The notes: generated by a model from the letters alone, not told the origin. Numbered from the stretch's first letter, positions 33,563 to 42,363 are shown. The stretch is DNA of 64,000 bases from Deinococcus seoulensis (GCF_014648115.1 NZ_BMQM01000015.1:1-64000), one strand, 5' to 3'. A program made the numbers and translations.

Positions 33563-34516
33563 TCAGCGAACCTGGGTGGGGAGCGTCCAGGCGCGTACCG
33601 CGCCGTCCGCTCCGGCCGTCAGTGCCCGCCCGTCCGGCAGGACGAGGACGTGCCAGAGCTCCCCGCCGACCTGCGCCTGCCCGGCCGGTTGCCCGGCGGC
33701 TGTCCAGGCGTTCACGCGGCCCGTTTCGCCCACCGCGACGACCTGCGTGCCGTCCGGCGTGAAGGCCGCCCAGCGGGTGTCCTCGCCGCCCGTGAGGGTG
33801 CGGCGCAGGTGGCCGGTCGCGGCGTCACGCAGCAGGACCCGCCCGTCCTGATGCGCGCTGGCCAGGATGCGCCCGTCCGGGGAGAGGCTCAGGCCGTTCA
33901 CCTCGTCCAGGCCGTAGTAGGCGCGGCGGGTGTGCGTGGCGGGGACGTTCTGCTGCCGCCACCGGACCCGGCCTGTGATGGCGTCCAGCGCGTACGTGGC
34001 GCTGTCCTCCTGCCCGGTGCTGAGAAACAGCGTCCGGCCGTCCAGACTCCAGGCGGCGGCCATCACGTCGCCGCGCAGCTGGCCGCGCGGCCCGCCGGGC
34101 GTGACCTGCCAGTACCCGCCCGCGTCGCCCAGCGCGAGCCGCTGCCCGTCCGGGTGCCACGCGAGGGCGAACACGCGCCCGCCGGGCGAGTCGAGCGTGC
34201 GTGGTGGCCGCCGCAGGTCGTCCCAGACGGTCACACCGCGGCTCATGCCGGCGGCGGCCAGTCGGCCCGCCCGGCTGAAGGTCGCGCCCCACCCGCCGCC
34301 GTCACTGCCGGGCAGGACGCTCAGGGAGCGCAGCGTCCTGGGATCGAGGCGCTGCACGTCGCGTGCGGTGCCGACCACGAGGGTGCGGCCGTCGGCGCTC
34401 AGGGCGACGCTCTGGGCGGGCGCGCCGACGTCCACCTCCCCGGCCGGGTTCAAGGGGGGCACGGGGGCGGAGGCAGCGAGGCTCAGGCCGAGCAGCAGAG
34501 GGAACAGGACGCGCAT
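33563..34516 (-). CDS. exported WD40/YncE-like beta-propeller protein
   Basis: This encodes 317 residues from MRVLFPLLLGLSLAASAP, a signal peptide. Repeating units (SVALSADGRTLVVG, AWHPDGQRLALG, LSPDGRILASAHQDGRVLLRD, TPDGTQVVAVGETGRVNAW, VLPDGRALTAGADGAVRAW) form about seven blades of a WD40/quinoprotein-type propeller. Such proteins are protein-binding platforms in the periplasm or on the surface. It is probably transcribed with the downstream winged-helix gene. An upstream in-frame extension reads through a MITE copy and is not used. Confidence 0.8.
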   Translation of the reverse strand: MRVLFPLLLGLSLAASAPVPPLNPAGEVDVGAPAQSVALSADGRTLVVGTARDVQRLDPRTLRSLSVLPGSDGGGWGATFSRAGRLAAAGMSRGVTVWDDLRRPPRTLDSPGGRVFALAWHPDGQRLALGDAGGYWQVTPGGPRGQLRGDVMAAAWSLDGRTLFLSTGQEDSATYALDAITGRVRWRQQNVPATHTRRAYYGLDEVNGLSLSPDGRILASAHQDGRVLLRDAATGHLRRTLTGGEDTRWAAFTPDGTQVVAVGETGRVNAWTAAGQPAGQAQVGGELWHVLVLPDGRALTAGADGAVRAWTLPTQVR

Positions 34517-34621
34517 GACTTCAGGGTGCGGCAGGTGAACCGGAATGGACAGAGACGTTCTCCGGTTGTCCTGAACTACGTCGGCAGTCGTCATCCCATC
34601 CTCCTGGAGAGGCCAATCTGA

Positions 34622-34757
34622 TACGGACTGCCGTTTGTTGCGCTGACAATCCGGAACTTCACCGCCCCTGCCAGTTCCACGTCCGGAACCCGCCCTGCTC
34701 CCACTCGCATCCGCTCGGATGGGACGGGTTTTGCAAGCCATTCAATCGGAGTCCGTA
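34622..34757 (+). repeat. MITE-like element copy 4
   Basis: This 136-bp copy lies upstream of the WD40 gene, between TGA direct repeats (34619-34621 and 34758-34760), with ends TACGGACTGCCG and CGGAGTCCGTA. Confidence 0.9.
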
Positions 34758-34824
34758 TGACACGGCCTCCCGAACTGCTTACGGGTGGTTCAAGCTGTGA
34801 TGCAGCAGACCGCGAGGTGCCGCG

Positions 34825-37257
34825 TCAGGGGGCGAGGCGGCGGAGTTGGGCTGCCGCCTCCGCAGAGCCCAGGGCCTGCGCCCGTTCCAGCCACACGCGG
34901 GCCTGCGCCAGATCACGCGCGACTCCTGTGCCCGTCAGGTAGGATATGCCGAGGTTGTAGGCGCCGGTCACACTTCCGCGTTCCGCAGCCTGACGGCTGT
35001 ACTCTACGGCTTTGATGACATTTCGGGGCACGCCGCGCCCTGCGCCATACACGTTGGCCAGCACCAGAAGCGCATCGCGGTAGCCGCGGGCCGCGGCCGT
35101 CTCCGCCCACTGCAGGGCCTGCGCCGGATCGCGGGGCAGGCCTTCTCCATCCAGGGCCATCCACGCCAGTTCCGTCAGGGCACGCATACTTCCCTGATCG
35201 GCAGCGCGGCGCCGCCAGGTCACCGCGAGCTCCGCGTCCTTCGGGACGTGTTGCCCTGCGGCATACAGATCTCCCAGGAGGATCTGCGCGTCGACCACGC
35301 CCTGTTCGGCTGCGAGCCGGATCCACCGGACGCCCTCCTGGGTGTCCATTGTGACGCCGGTTCCGAAGAGCAAAGTGCGGCCCAGAAGAAGCTTGGCGAC
35401 CGGTTCGTTGAATTCAGCGGCGTCCCGGTACAGGGCCACCGCCCGCGCCGGGTCCGGTTTGAGCCCGATGCCGTCTGCGTACCACGCGCCGAGCTTGGTT
35501 CGCTCCGCAGGGGGCACCCCGGCGCGGACGGCCTTCACCTGCCAGGCACTCGCGGCGGCACTGTCGTGCGGCGTGCCGATGCCTGCCCTGTACAGCACCG
35601 ATGCCGCCAGCATCGCATCCACGTCCCCCCCCTCGGCGGCTGTCACCGTCCATCTGAGCGCCTGACGCAGGTCTCGCGGCACACCGTTGCCAGACAGGTA
35701 TATGGACGCCAGAAATATCTGCGCGTCCCGGCGCCCGTCCTGCGCGAGTTTCAGGGCGGCCTGCGCCTGCTGCGCCGTCACGCGTGTAGTGGGAGGCGGA
35801 GCCGTCAGGTAATCCAGTGTCAGGGAGGCATCCGAGGAACCGGCAGCCACAGCCCGGCTGAGCAGGTCACGTGCGACCGACTCACTGGCCGGGATGCCGT
35901 GCAGGCCGTGGAGCGTCAGCTGCGCCAGCAGGTACAGTCCCCGATCGTCTCCGAGTTGCGCGTCCCGCCTGACCCAATCCACCATGGTCTGCAGATCTGC
36001 CGCGGCAGGCTGCCAGCGTGGCGACTCCGGGTACCGCCGCGTGAAGTGATCCCAGATCACGGTGCGCTGCGCGGACCGGAGCCCACCCAGCGCCGCCTTC
36101 AGGCGGGCGTTCATGGCGTCGTTCACGGTGAGGGCCGTCCAGGTGGGCTGCGCGAGGAGCAGGTCCGCGAGGACATTCAGGGCCTCTGGCGTCCGGGCAG
36201 AGAACCGGAGCACCTCGACCGCGCGGGGCACGTCGGCCGGCAGGTCCGGCGCGCCGGCGGCCAGCAGGCGCGCCAGGGCCAGCGCCGCGGCCTGCCGGGT
36301 GTCCTCGGAGCGGTACTGGCCGCGGGTGGCCACCTCGAAGTGATGCGCGGCCCGCACCGCGTCCCTTTCGTCGAGGAGCAGCTGGCCGAGCAGGAGGTTC
36401 GCTTCGGCCGAATCACGCTCGGCGGCCCGTTCCAGCCAGAACCGGCCCGATCCCTTCCGGTCGGGTGTGGCGAGCAGCACCTCCGCGAGGCGCAGCATGG
36501 CGGGGACGTGGCCCAGGTCGGCCGCTTCCCAGTACACCTTGATGGCTTCGTTCAGGTCGCCCGCCTGTTCGAGCTGGGCCGCCTCGGCGGTCAGGCGCGG
36601 TCCGCGGGTGGACGGCCCGTCCTGCGGCATGGTCGCGGCCCGGTTCGTCCAGAACAGGAAGCGTTCCCGGTCCGCCGGGAGGCGCCTGGCCGGGTCCGGG
36701 TCGTCCACGCCCGCCTCGTACAGGTCCGCCAGTTTCTGCGCGCTGATGGCGTCCCCGCCGTCCGCCCAGCGGGCCAGCAGGGCCGCCGCCTGCGCCGGGT
36801 GGCGCACCCGCGCCTCCGGCAGGAACTCCCCGAGCAGCAGCGCGGTCAGGGAGCGACGGGCGTCAGCGGGCGCGCCGTCCGGCACGCGGAGCTCCTGCTC
36901 CGCCGCGCCGCGCAGGGCCGCCTCGCCTTCCCGCCACTCGGCAGGCGAGCGGCCGTCGTCCAGGAGCATCTCAGCCACCAACAGCTGAGCGGGGGCGTAT
37001 CCCTGCGCGGCGGCCAGGCGGTACCAGCGCAGCGCCTCTGGTCGGTTCCGGGGCGTCGCGAACCCGTTGTAATGCAGTTCACCCAGCAGGAACTGCGCCT
37101 GCGCGTCCCCCCGCGCCGCTTCGGGTTGCAGGGCGCGGAACGCGGCGTCCAGCTGCCCCTCGCGGTACAGGGCGGCGCCGGACGTAGCCTGGGCTCCGGC
37201 AGAACTGAGCGACAGAAAGGTCAGGACTGTCAGCACCCGGATGCGGAGAGGTGGCAT
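34825..37257 (-). CDS. exported Sel1-repeat protein
   Basis: This encodes 810 residues. I chose the start MPPLRIRVLTVLTFLSLSSAGAQ because it gives a signal peptide. Tandem 36-residue Sel1-like repeats are clear at the N-terminus (AQAQFLLGELHYNGFATPRN, ALRWYRLAAAQGYAPAQ) and C-terminus (AQIFLASIYLSGNGVPRDLR; VDAQILLGDLYAAGQHVPKD; ALLVLANVYGAGRGVPRN; AYNLGISYLTGTGVARDLAQ), with degenerate repeats between. Sel1/TPR-like solenoids bind partner proteins. A 1004-codon frame on the other strand is a GC-driven shadow. No operon partner is obvious. Confidence 0.85.
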   Translation of the reverse strand: MPPLRIRVLTVLTFLSLSSAGAQATSGAALYREGQLDAAFRALQPEAARGDAQAQFLLGELHYNGFATPRNRPEALRWYRLAAAQGYAPAQLLVAEMLLDDGRSPAEWREGEAALRGAAEQELRVPDGAPADARRSLTALLLGEFLPEARVRHPAQAAALLARWADGGDAISAQKLADLYEAGVDDPDPARRLPADRERFLFWTNRAATMPQDGPSTRGPRLTAEAAQLEQAGDLNEAIKVYWEAADLGHVPAMLRLAEVLLATPDRKGSGRFWLERAAERDSAEANLLLGQLLLDERDAVRAAHHFEVATRGQYRSEDTRQAAALALARLLAAGAPDLPADVPRAVEVLRFSARTPEALNVLADLLLAQPTWTALTVNDAMNARLKAALGGLRSAQRTVIWDHFTRRYPESPRWQPAAADLQTMVDWVRRDAQLGDDRGLYLLAQLTLHGLHGIPASESVARDLLSRAVAAGSSDASLTLDYLTAPPPTTRVTAQQAQAALKLAQDGRRDAQIFLASIYLSGNGVPRDLRQALRWTVTAAEGGDVDAMLAASVLYRAGIGTPHDSAAASAWQVKAVRAGVPPAERTKLGAWYADGIGLKPDPARAVALYRDAAEFNEPVAKLLLGRTLLFGTGVTMDTQEGVRWIRLAAEQGVVDAQILLGDLYAAGQHVPKDAELAVTWRRRAADQGSMRALTELAWMALDGEGLPRDPAQALQWAETAAARGYRDALLVLANVYGAGRGVPRNVIKAVEYSRQAAERGSVTGAYNLGISYLTGTGVARDLAQARVWLERAQALGSAEAAAQLRRLAP

Positions 37258-37477
37258 GTACCGATGGTACTGATCGGAACGGGCACGGAGAAGAGGCACT
37301 GTGCAGGAAGAGCAGCTCACTTCGCTACCAGGACCGGGCAGACGACGACCCTGACGCACCAGGCACCCGGACCGTGTCCTCGCTGCGGGTCGTCACGAGG
37401 GCAAGCGTCTCCACCGGGGCAGTCACCCCACCCTGAGCACGGCCCACACTGCCAGGATCGCCTCTCCCTTGAAGTTG

Positions 37478-37635
37478 CACGGACTGCCGTTCGTTTCGCT
37501 GACAATCCGGAACGTCATCACCCCTGCCAGCTCCACGTCCGGAGGGGCGTTTCTCTCCTCCTCTGCGGAGCAGCTCTACGAGTCGCATCCGCTCGGACCG
37601 GGCGGGATTTGCAGCCTATTCAATCGGGGTCCGTA
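37478..37635 (+). repeat. MITE-like element copy 5, with internal insertion
   Basis: This 158-bp copy has ends CACGGACTGCCG and GGGGTCCGTA, and lies between TTG direct repeats (37475-37477 and 37636-37638). It is longer than the others because of about 20 extra bases in the centre (around CTCTGCGGAGCAGCTCTACG). The different flank shows the 3-bp direct repeat is not part of the element. Confidence 0.85.
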
Positions 37636-37881
37636 TTGCACGAACGCCTGCCGCTGGGCGGTCAGACGCGTCCAGAAGTAAAAGAGGACACGGAACTTCC
37701 CGACCAGCGGCTCGACCACCACGGCGTACGGTGCCGGGTCCGCCATCACTGGTCCGAAATCCAGCAACTGGACGAGTCGATGTGGAGAGTTCGTATCAGG
37801 CGTGAGTTGGGGTCTCTGCCCAATACTGTCCAGATTCTGGAGAGCAGACCAAGAAGATGAAGGTGTCCAGTACTGAAGCAT
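37636..37881 (-). pseudogene. gene fragment interrupted by MITE copy 5
   Basis: The minus-strand frame reads DFGPVMADPAPYAVVVEPLVG then KFRVLFYFWTRLTAQRQAFVQ, protein-like sequence that runs straight into the MITE, where it becomes repeat-encoded residues. On the far side of the element NFKGEAILAVWAVLRVG followed by a stop looks like a matching tail, but in a frame shifted by one base. A real coding sequence was probably broken here. No family recognised, and the exact original frame is uncertain. Confidence 0.4.
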
Positions 37882-37944
37882 AAGGGTCTCTGGCCGTTGG
37901 CTGCTTTCCTGGCTGGGAGGCTCTCTGGTGCAGCGGCACAGAGT

Positions 37945-38880
37945 TCAGTTCTGGCGCATGTGGTCTTTGAGTCGATCGTCCGCCCACTTGCCGTAAGTCC
38001 GGGCGGTCTGCACGTCGCTATGTCCCAGGTGTTCGGCCACGTCCTGGAGTTGGAAGCCAGCCCTGACCAAGCGTGTTCCGGCGGTATGCCGCAGGGCGTG
38101 CAGGCCCAGGTACGGCACGCCCACCCGCTTGCAGAGCGTCCTCAGCCGGGCGCGGGCGGCCTCCGGCGTGCGGCCAATCACCAGGATGTCCGGCGTCTGC
38201 ACGCCCAGTTCCCGCAGGTCCGCAATCAAGGAGGCAGGCAGCAGCACCCGCCGCGTCTTGCCGCCCTTGCCGTTCAGCACAGTGAGTGCTCCCCCATCGA
38301 GATCCACAGCGCCCCAGGTCAGGCCCGTGATTTCCGAGGCGCGCAGCCCAGCGATGCCGCCCAGTCGCAGGAGTACCCGCATCTCCACGGGGGCCGCGTC
38401 GAGGAGGCGCTGCACGTCCGTGTCCGGGTAGGGTTGCCGTTTGTCCCAGGGGCGGCGCCTGTCCTTTCGGGGCTTCGTGTCCGTGAAGGGCGTGTCGGTT
38501 GTGGCCTTCGCCCAGCGCAGGGCGGCGTACAGGGCCCGCGCCCCGGCGAGCAGGACGCCCACGCTGGACGGTGACTTGCCGGCCGCTTCCAACGAACGGA
38601 CCCACAGGTCGGTGTCCTCCCCTTCCGGGTGCAGGACCTTCACGGCCTGATTCGCCGCGTACTCCATCCACGTCCTCGCGCCGAGGCGGTACTTCCGCAG
38701 GGTCTCCGGACTGACGTGCCCGTGGGTCCGGACATGATGTGCTTCCAGCAGCTCGAGCAGGGTGGCGGTGTCCTGACCGGCAACCGCGGCCACCGCCCGG
38801 CGGCGGCGTTCCTCAGGGGACAGCGCCACCCAGGCGCGGGAGGGGGCCAGGTGTCCGTTCTGGGAGAGAACCAGGGTCAC
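37945..38880 (-). CDS. XerC/XerD-like tyrosine recombinase
   Basis: This encodes 311 residues. The catalytic set is complete: Arg180 (GLRASE), Lys205 (GKGGKTRR), His261 and Arg264 (HALRHTAG), His287 (LGHSDV) and Tyr296 (TYGKWA). A core-binding SAM-like domain occupies the N-terminal half. Such enzymes resolve plasmid multimers or integrate mobile DNA. Its ATG overlaps the VapC stop, so it appears to be the third gene of a vapB-vapC-recombinase operon. Confidence 0.9.
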   Translation of the reverse strand: MTLVLSQNGHLAPSRAWVALSPEERRRRAVAAVAGQDTATLLELLEAHHVRTHGHVSPETLRKYRLGARTWMEYAANQAVKVLHPEGEDTDLWVRSLEAAGKSPSSVGVLLAGARALYAALRWAKATTDTPFTDTKPRKDRRRPWDKRQPYPDTDVQRLLDAAPVEMRVLLRLGGIAGLRASEITGLTWGAVDLDGGALTVLNGKGGKTRRVLLPASLIADLRELGVQTPDILVIGRTPEAARARLRTLCKRVGVPYLGLHALRHTAGTRLVRAGFQLQDVAEHLGHSDVQTARTYGKWADDRLKDHMRQN

Positions 38881-39278
38881 CGGATCAGTTCCACCGCGAA
38901 CGGCAGGTCCGGCAGTCTGGCCCAGCCCTGCTCGGCGGTCAGGACGGAGAGTCCGTGGGCCTCGGCGGTGCCCAGGCAGGCGGCGTCTCCAAGACTGAGG
39001 TTGTACGGCTGTTTGCGGGCGTAGTAGAAGGTGGCCCGTGCCCGGCAGTCCGCGTCGAAGGGGAGTTCAGGAATGAGGGGCGCCAGGTGGCCCCAGGCGA
39101 CCTGCACCTGCCCGTGGGTGTAGTCGCCCTTGCCCACGAGTTTGCCTTCCAGTTCAGTCAGGGTGACGCTGCTGACGTGGCAGGCGCGACCGGTCAGGGC
39201 CGCGCGGACGACCTCGTAGCCCGGTTCCTGCCGGAGCAGGGCGATGATGGCGCTGGCGTCCAGCAGCAGTGGGGTCAC
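38877..39278 (-). CDS. vapC: PIN-domain toxin VapC
   Basis: This encodes 133 residues. The PIN acidic residues are visible: Asp7 (LLLDASAIIALL), Glu42 (TLTELEGKL), Asp98 (LSLGDAACLGTA), with the usual LSVLTAE strand where the fourth acidic position falls. VapC toxins are Mg2+-dependent RNases, often cutting tRNA. It overlaps VapB upstream (ATGA) and the recombinase downstream, so all three genes are coupled. Confidence 0.9.
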   Translation of the reverse strand: MTPLLLDASAIIALLRQEPGYEVVRAALTGRACHVSSVTLTELEGKLVGKGDYTHGQVQVAWGHLAPLIPELPFDADCRARATFYYARKQPYNLSLGDAACLGTAEAHGLSVLTAEQGWARLPDLPFAVELIR

Positions 39279-39532
39279 CAGTCTTTCCCGGCGGCGTCCT
39301 GTGCGCGGTCGTCGAGGAGTTCCTGCGTGAGGTCACGCCCGTCGGTGCGGGCGAGGCTGCCGGTGGCGGCCTCGATCAGGGCCTGGCGGGTGGTGAGGTG
39401 GTATCCATGGGCGTCTTTCACGAGCAGGACCTCGTCACCTTCCTGAACATTGAGGTCGGCACGCACCGCAGTTGGGACTGCCACGCGACCTTGCGCCTGA
39501 ATCTTCAGATTGTAGTACTGGATCTGAGTCAT
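39275..39532 (-). CDS. vapB: AbrB-type antitoxin VapB
   Basis: This encodes 85 residues. The swapped-hairpin AbrB fold is evident in KIQAQGRVAVPTAVRADLNVQEGDEVLLVKDAHGYHLTT, which binds operator DNA as a dimer; the C-terminal helical tail (DGRDLTQELLDDRAQDAAG) should neutralise VapC. It diverges from a paralogous pair at 39661, so the 128-base spacer likely contains both operators. Confidence 0.9.
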   Translation of the reverse strand: MTQIQYYNLKIQAQGRVAVPTAVRADLNVQEGDEVLLVKDAHGYHLTTRQALIEAATGSLARTDGRDLTQELLDDRAQDAAGKDW

Positions 39533-39591
39533 GGACTGATTTTAGAGGTTTCGGGAGTGAAAACTGTGGTGACCCGGCAGGTCATCCTTGA

Positions 39592-39658
39592 CCTTCTGGT
39601 AAGACACATTGCCAGAAGGATACCCGTCTTCGGGGACACTTCAGGTGATAAAGTGTCC
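39592..39658. promoter_or_regulatory. two inverted repeats between divergent vapB genes
   Basis: CCTTCTGG (39592-39599) pairs with CCAGAAGG (39612-39619), and GGACACTT (39634-39641) pairs with AAGTGTCC (39651-39658). The second palindrome spans a GATAAA -10-like box just before the ATG of the plus-strand vapB. AbrB-type antitoxins usually bind such palindromes to autoregulate. Confidence 0.6.
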
Positions 39659-39660
39659 TT

Positions 39661-39891
39661 ATGTCTGGTGGTGTCACAGAAGCTCAGGAAGTTCACAGTG
39701 CGAGTCTTGGTCCAAAATACCGGGTGATTGTGCCCAAAGCCGTGCGACAGATCCTCAATGTGGAAGAAGGGGACACCTTGCTCTTCGTGGTGGAAAATGG
39801 AACAGTGCAGGTCACGTCCCGCGCGCAGATGATCCAGGCCCTGCACGGGAGCACACCTGACGAGGGGGACACTGATGAGTCATCTTGCTGA
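39661..39891 (+). CDS. AbrB-type antitoxin-like protein (VapB paralogue)
   Basis: This encodes 76 residues. The block LGPKYRVIVPKAVRQILNVEEGDTLLFVVENGTVQVTSR is an AbrB/VapB DNA-binding hairpin similar in layout to the divergent vapB. The C-terminal tail is short and acidic (DEGDTDESSC). It overlaps the following PIN-like gene by 17 bases. The -10-like box and palindrome immediately upstream indicate a leaderless, autoregulated transcript. Confidence 0.8.
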   Translation: MSGGVTEAQEVHSASLGPKYRVIVPKAVRQILNVEEGDTLLFVVENGTVQVTSRAQMIQALHGSTPDEGDTDESSC

Positions 39892-40249
39892 CGCCGCGGC
39901 GCTGCGGACCTACCTCACCGGGGGGACCGGGGCGGAGGCAGTGCGCGCCGCGCTCTCCGAAGGTCAGGTGCAGGTGAGCAGTGTCACCGCCGCCACCGTG
40001 GTGGGCCGGTACCCCACCGGCAGCGCGGGCGCGAGGAAAGCCACGCTGCTGCTGCAGAGCCTGGTGCAGCTGGTGCCCTTCACGCCCGAAGACGCCCTGC
40101 GCGTCCCGGCGGCGCCGGACGTGGAGGGCGCGGCGGTCCTGGCCACCGCCCGCCGCCTGAACCTGACCGTCCTCACCCCCCGCGCCGAACTGGCCGCCGC
40201 GGCCGAAGCGGCAGGGATCCCGGCGACCCTGATCGGAGCCGCCCCATGA
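39875..40249 (+). CDS. degenerate PIN-domain (VapC-like) protein
   Basis: This encodes 124 residues that can be aligned by eye with the VapC of the neighbouring operon (AEAVRAALSEGQVQVSSVTA; LATARRLNLTVLT). Only the first acidic residue is kept (Asp6 in LADAAAL). The position of Glu42 is a valine, and the DAA motif has become GAA. It is unlikely to be a nuclease. The gene is still intact and coupled to an AbrB-type partner, so it may serve as a regulator or decoy rather than a toxin. Confidence 0.7.
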   Translation: MSHLADAAALRTYLTGGTGAEAVRAALSEGQVQVSSVTAATVVGRYPTGSAGARKATLLLQSLVQLVPFTPEDALRVPAAPDVEGAAVLATARRLNLTVLTPRAELAAAAEAAGIPATLIGAAP

Positions 40250-40953
40250 CAGGCAGCGCCCGTCCCCGTGCCCGGGTGAAAGCCGCTGCGCCCGCCGCCC
40301 CGCCCGCACCTGTCGGGGCGAAGCCGGGCAGAGAAAGCACTCCTCAGCCTTCACTGCAGCCGGCCCGGCCGGTCCATGCGCCCGGGGCTCAACCAGCCAC
40401 AGTGATTGCGTCACCTCCACCCGCCCGCACCCGGCGGCGCGGTGAGCGGCCCGACGTGCTGGCCCAGGCCGCGCGGCATGATCACGTCGCCGTGACGGCC
40501 GCCGGAGTGCTGCGCGGGGAAGGCGGCGTGTTGATGTTCACTGCCGGAGACGCCCGCTGGCCCGTGACGCCCGCTGCTGGCCTGACCGTCCCGGAGGGCG
40601 GGCCCGTGCTGCAGGTCCTGCTGTGGCCCCGTACCGATGAGACGGGGCTGGTCACGACCTGGACACTGGGTCGCGCGAAGGCGGAGGGGAAGGTCGCCCG
40701 TCCCGGCGCGCTGCGGGCCTGCGGCACCCTGACCGGGCGACGCGGGCACACGTTCACCCTCCGGATCACACCCAGCAGCGCCGGACATGACCCCTTCGAG
40801 GTGACCTTGCGCGCATCAGGCCGCCTGGTGGCCGCCCTGCCGGAAGTGGGCGGGCGCCTGGTCGTGCACGGCCGGGCCGTGGACGGCGCGCTGTGCGCAC
40901 TGAAGTTCTACCCGGAGCGGGCCTGGCTGACGATGGGGGACCAGCCCGGGTGA
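40246..40953 (+). CDS. hypothetical protein with disordered proline/alanine-rich N-terminus
   Basis: This encodes 235 residues. The first ~75 are low-complexity (APAAPPAPVGAKPG...PPPARTRRRGERP). The rest has beta-strand character (VAVTAAGVLRGEGGVLMFTA, HTFTLRITPSSAGHDPFEVT, RLVVHGRAVDGALCALKFYP), like an OB- or nucleic-acid-binding barrel, but no motif is certain. It overlaps the PIN-like gene upstream (ATGA) and the acyltransferase downstream, so it sits in the middle of a coupled operon. Confidence 0.6.
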   Translation: MTGSARPRARVKAAAPAAPPAPVGAKPGRESTPQPSLQPARPVHAPGAQPATVIASPPPARTRRRGERPDVLAQAARHDHVAVTAAGVLRGEGGVLMFTAGDARWPVTPAAGLTVPEGGPVLQVLLWPRTDETGLVTTWTLGRAKAEGKVARPGALRACGTLTGRRGHTFTLRITPSSAGHDPFEVTLRASGRLVAALPEVGGRLVVHGRAVDGALCALKFYPERAWLTMGDQPG

Positions 40954-42008
40954 TGACGGCGGCCACCCCAGCCCGGCCGGTGGCCACGTCGGCCTCCGCG
41001 GCGCAGGCCTACATCCCTGCCTTCGATGGGCTGCGCGGGCTGCTGGCGCTGGGCGTGGTGCTGTCGCATTTCACGTTGATGACCGTCAACCCCTTCGACG
41101 ACCCGACCCGGCCACTCGCGGTGTGGGAGCACCTGTGCTGGTACCTGGGCGCACCGGCCGTCGATGCCTTCTTCGTGCTGAGCGGCTGGGTGGTGGCGGG
41201 CAGTTACCTGCGCCACCGCAGCGTCTGGACGTTTTACCTGGCCCGGCTGCGCCGTCTGTACCCGCTCGCGCTGCTGGGGGCGCTGCTGGGCCTGCTGGTG
41301 GCCCGGCCGCTGATGAGCCTGATTCCCGCCCCGGCGACCGGGCATGGTCTGCTGGCGTACCTGCGCCTGCCGCTGAGTGGGCCCGACGTGTGGGGCAGCC
41401 TCAGCATGGGCCTGCTGGGGGAGTACCGGGCCGCGCGGATCTCCCCGCCGCTGTGGTCCCTGGCCGTCGAGGTGTACGCCTCACTGCTCACGCCGCTGCT
41501 TGTGCTGGGCGCGCGGCGGTGGGGGTGGGCGGCGCTGTGGGTGAGTCTGCCGGTGTGCCTCGCGCTGTCATCGGTCTTCACGGCGTTCGTCTACCTGCCG
41601 CTGTTCCTGCTGGGTACGCTCCTGGTGCTGGCGCCGCTGCCGGGCATGACGCCCAGGACCCGCCAGGCGGCGCGAGGCATGGCGCTGTTCGGGGGCGCGC
41701 TGCTGTTCTCCCGGCATCTGACGGGCGTGAATCACGACCTGATGCGGTGGGGCGCTGCGGTGGGGGCCGCGCTGCTGCTGCTGGGCCTGCGGGGCCTTGA
41801 TCCAGCGTGGCTGCGGAGCCGCGCGGCGCAGTGGCTGGGGCAACGCAGCTACGCGCTGTATGCCACGCACTTCCCCGTCCTGATGGTGGGGTTCGCGTTC
41901 CTGAGCCCTGTGCTGGGTCCAGCCTGGAGTGCGGCCGCCATGGTCCCCGCCGCGCTACTGGTGGCCGATCTGGCCCAGCGTGGCGCGGACTGGCTGTCAG
42001 GCGCCTGA
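40953..42008 (+). CDS. acyltransferase 3 family membrane protein (second copy)
   Basis: This encodes 351 residues from an ATG overlapping the upstream stop. IPAFDGLRGLLALGVVLSHF is the conserved first helix with its motif histidine; AVDAFFVLSGWVVAG and YPLALLGALLGLLVARP follow. Those blocks are nearly the same as in the 536-1552 product, so the two genes are paralogues. It probably O-acylates an envelope glycan. No partner glycan genes are in the window. Confidence 0.85.
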   Translation: MTAATPARPVATSASAAQAYIPAFDGLRGLLALGVVLSHFTLMTVNPFDDPTRPLAVWEHLCWYLGAPAVDAFFVLSGWVVAGSYLRHRSVWTFYLARLRRLYPLALLGALLGLLVARPLMSLIPAPATGHGLLAYLRLPLSGPDVWGSLSMGLLGEYRAARISPPLWSLAVEVYASLLTPLLVLGARRWGWAALWVSLPVCLALSSVFTAFVYLPLFLLGTLLVLAPLPGMTPRTRQAARGMALFGGALLFSRHLTGVNHDLMRWGAAVGAALLLLGLRGLDPAWLRSRAAQWLGQRSYALYATHFPVLMVGFAFLSPVLGPAWSAAAMVPAALLVADLAQRGADWLSGA

Positions 42009-42190
42009 AGTTCTTGAAGAAGACGGCCTCCACTGAGAACAGCAACAGCCCCTTCCCCTGAGCGAAAGAGTGGTACGCCGTTGACTCTGGACGGGATTGA
42101 CGTTCAGTACGCATTTCGCGAGAACCGTCGATATCAGCCTTCACCCCGTACAGGACGCAATGATCGGAGAAGTCAACGGACTACCAATAA

Positions 42191-42324
42191 TACGGACTCC
42201 GATTGAATGGGCTGCAAAGACCATTCAATCCGAGCGGATGCGAGTAGGAGTAGGGCGGGTTCCGGACATGGAGTTGGCAACCCGGTGCTGTCCCGGGTTG
42301 TCAACGAAATAAACGGAATCCGTA
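42191..42324 (-). repeat. MITE-like element copy 6 (inverted)
   Basis: This 134-bp inverted copy has ends TACGGACTCCG and CGGAATCCGTA. Flanks are TAA (42188-42190) and TTA (42325-42327), which do not form an exact direct repeat, unlike most other copies. Confidence 0.85.
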
Positions 42325-42363
42325 TTAAGGTGCCAGAACCTACCGCTCTCAAAGCGGCCAGCC

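Noticed and set aside
34846..37860. 1004-codon open frame on the plus strand
   Set aside because: It lies antisense to the Sel1-repeat gene, is rich in Arg/Gly/Gln typical of a GC-driven shadow frame, and extends through a MITE copy.
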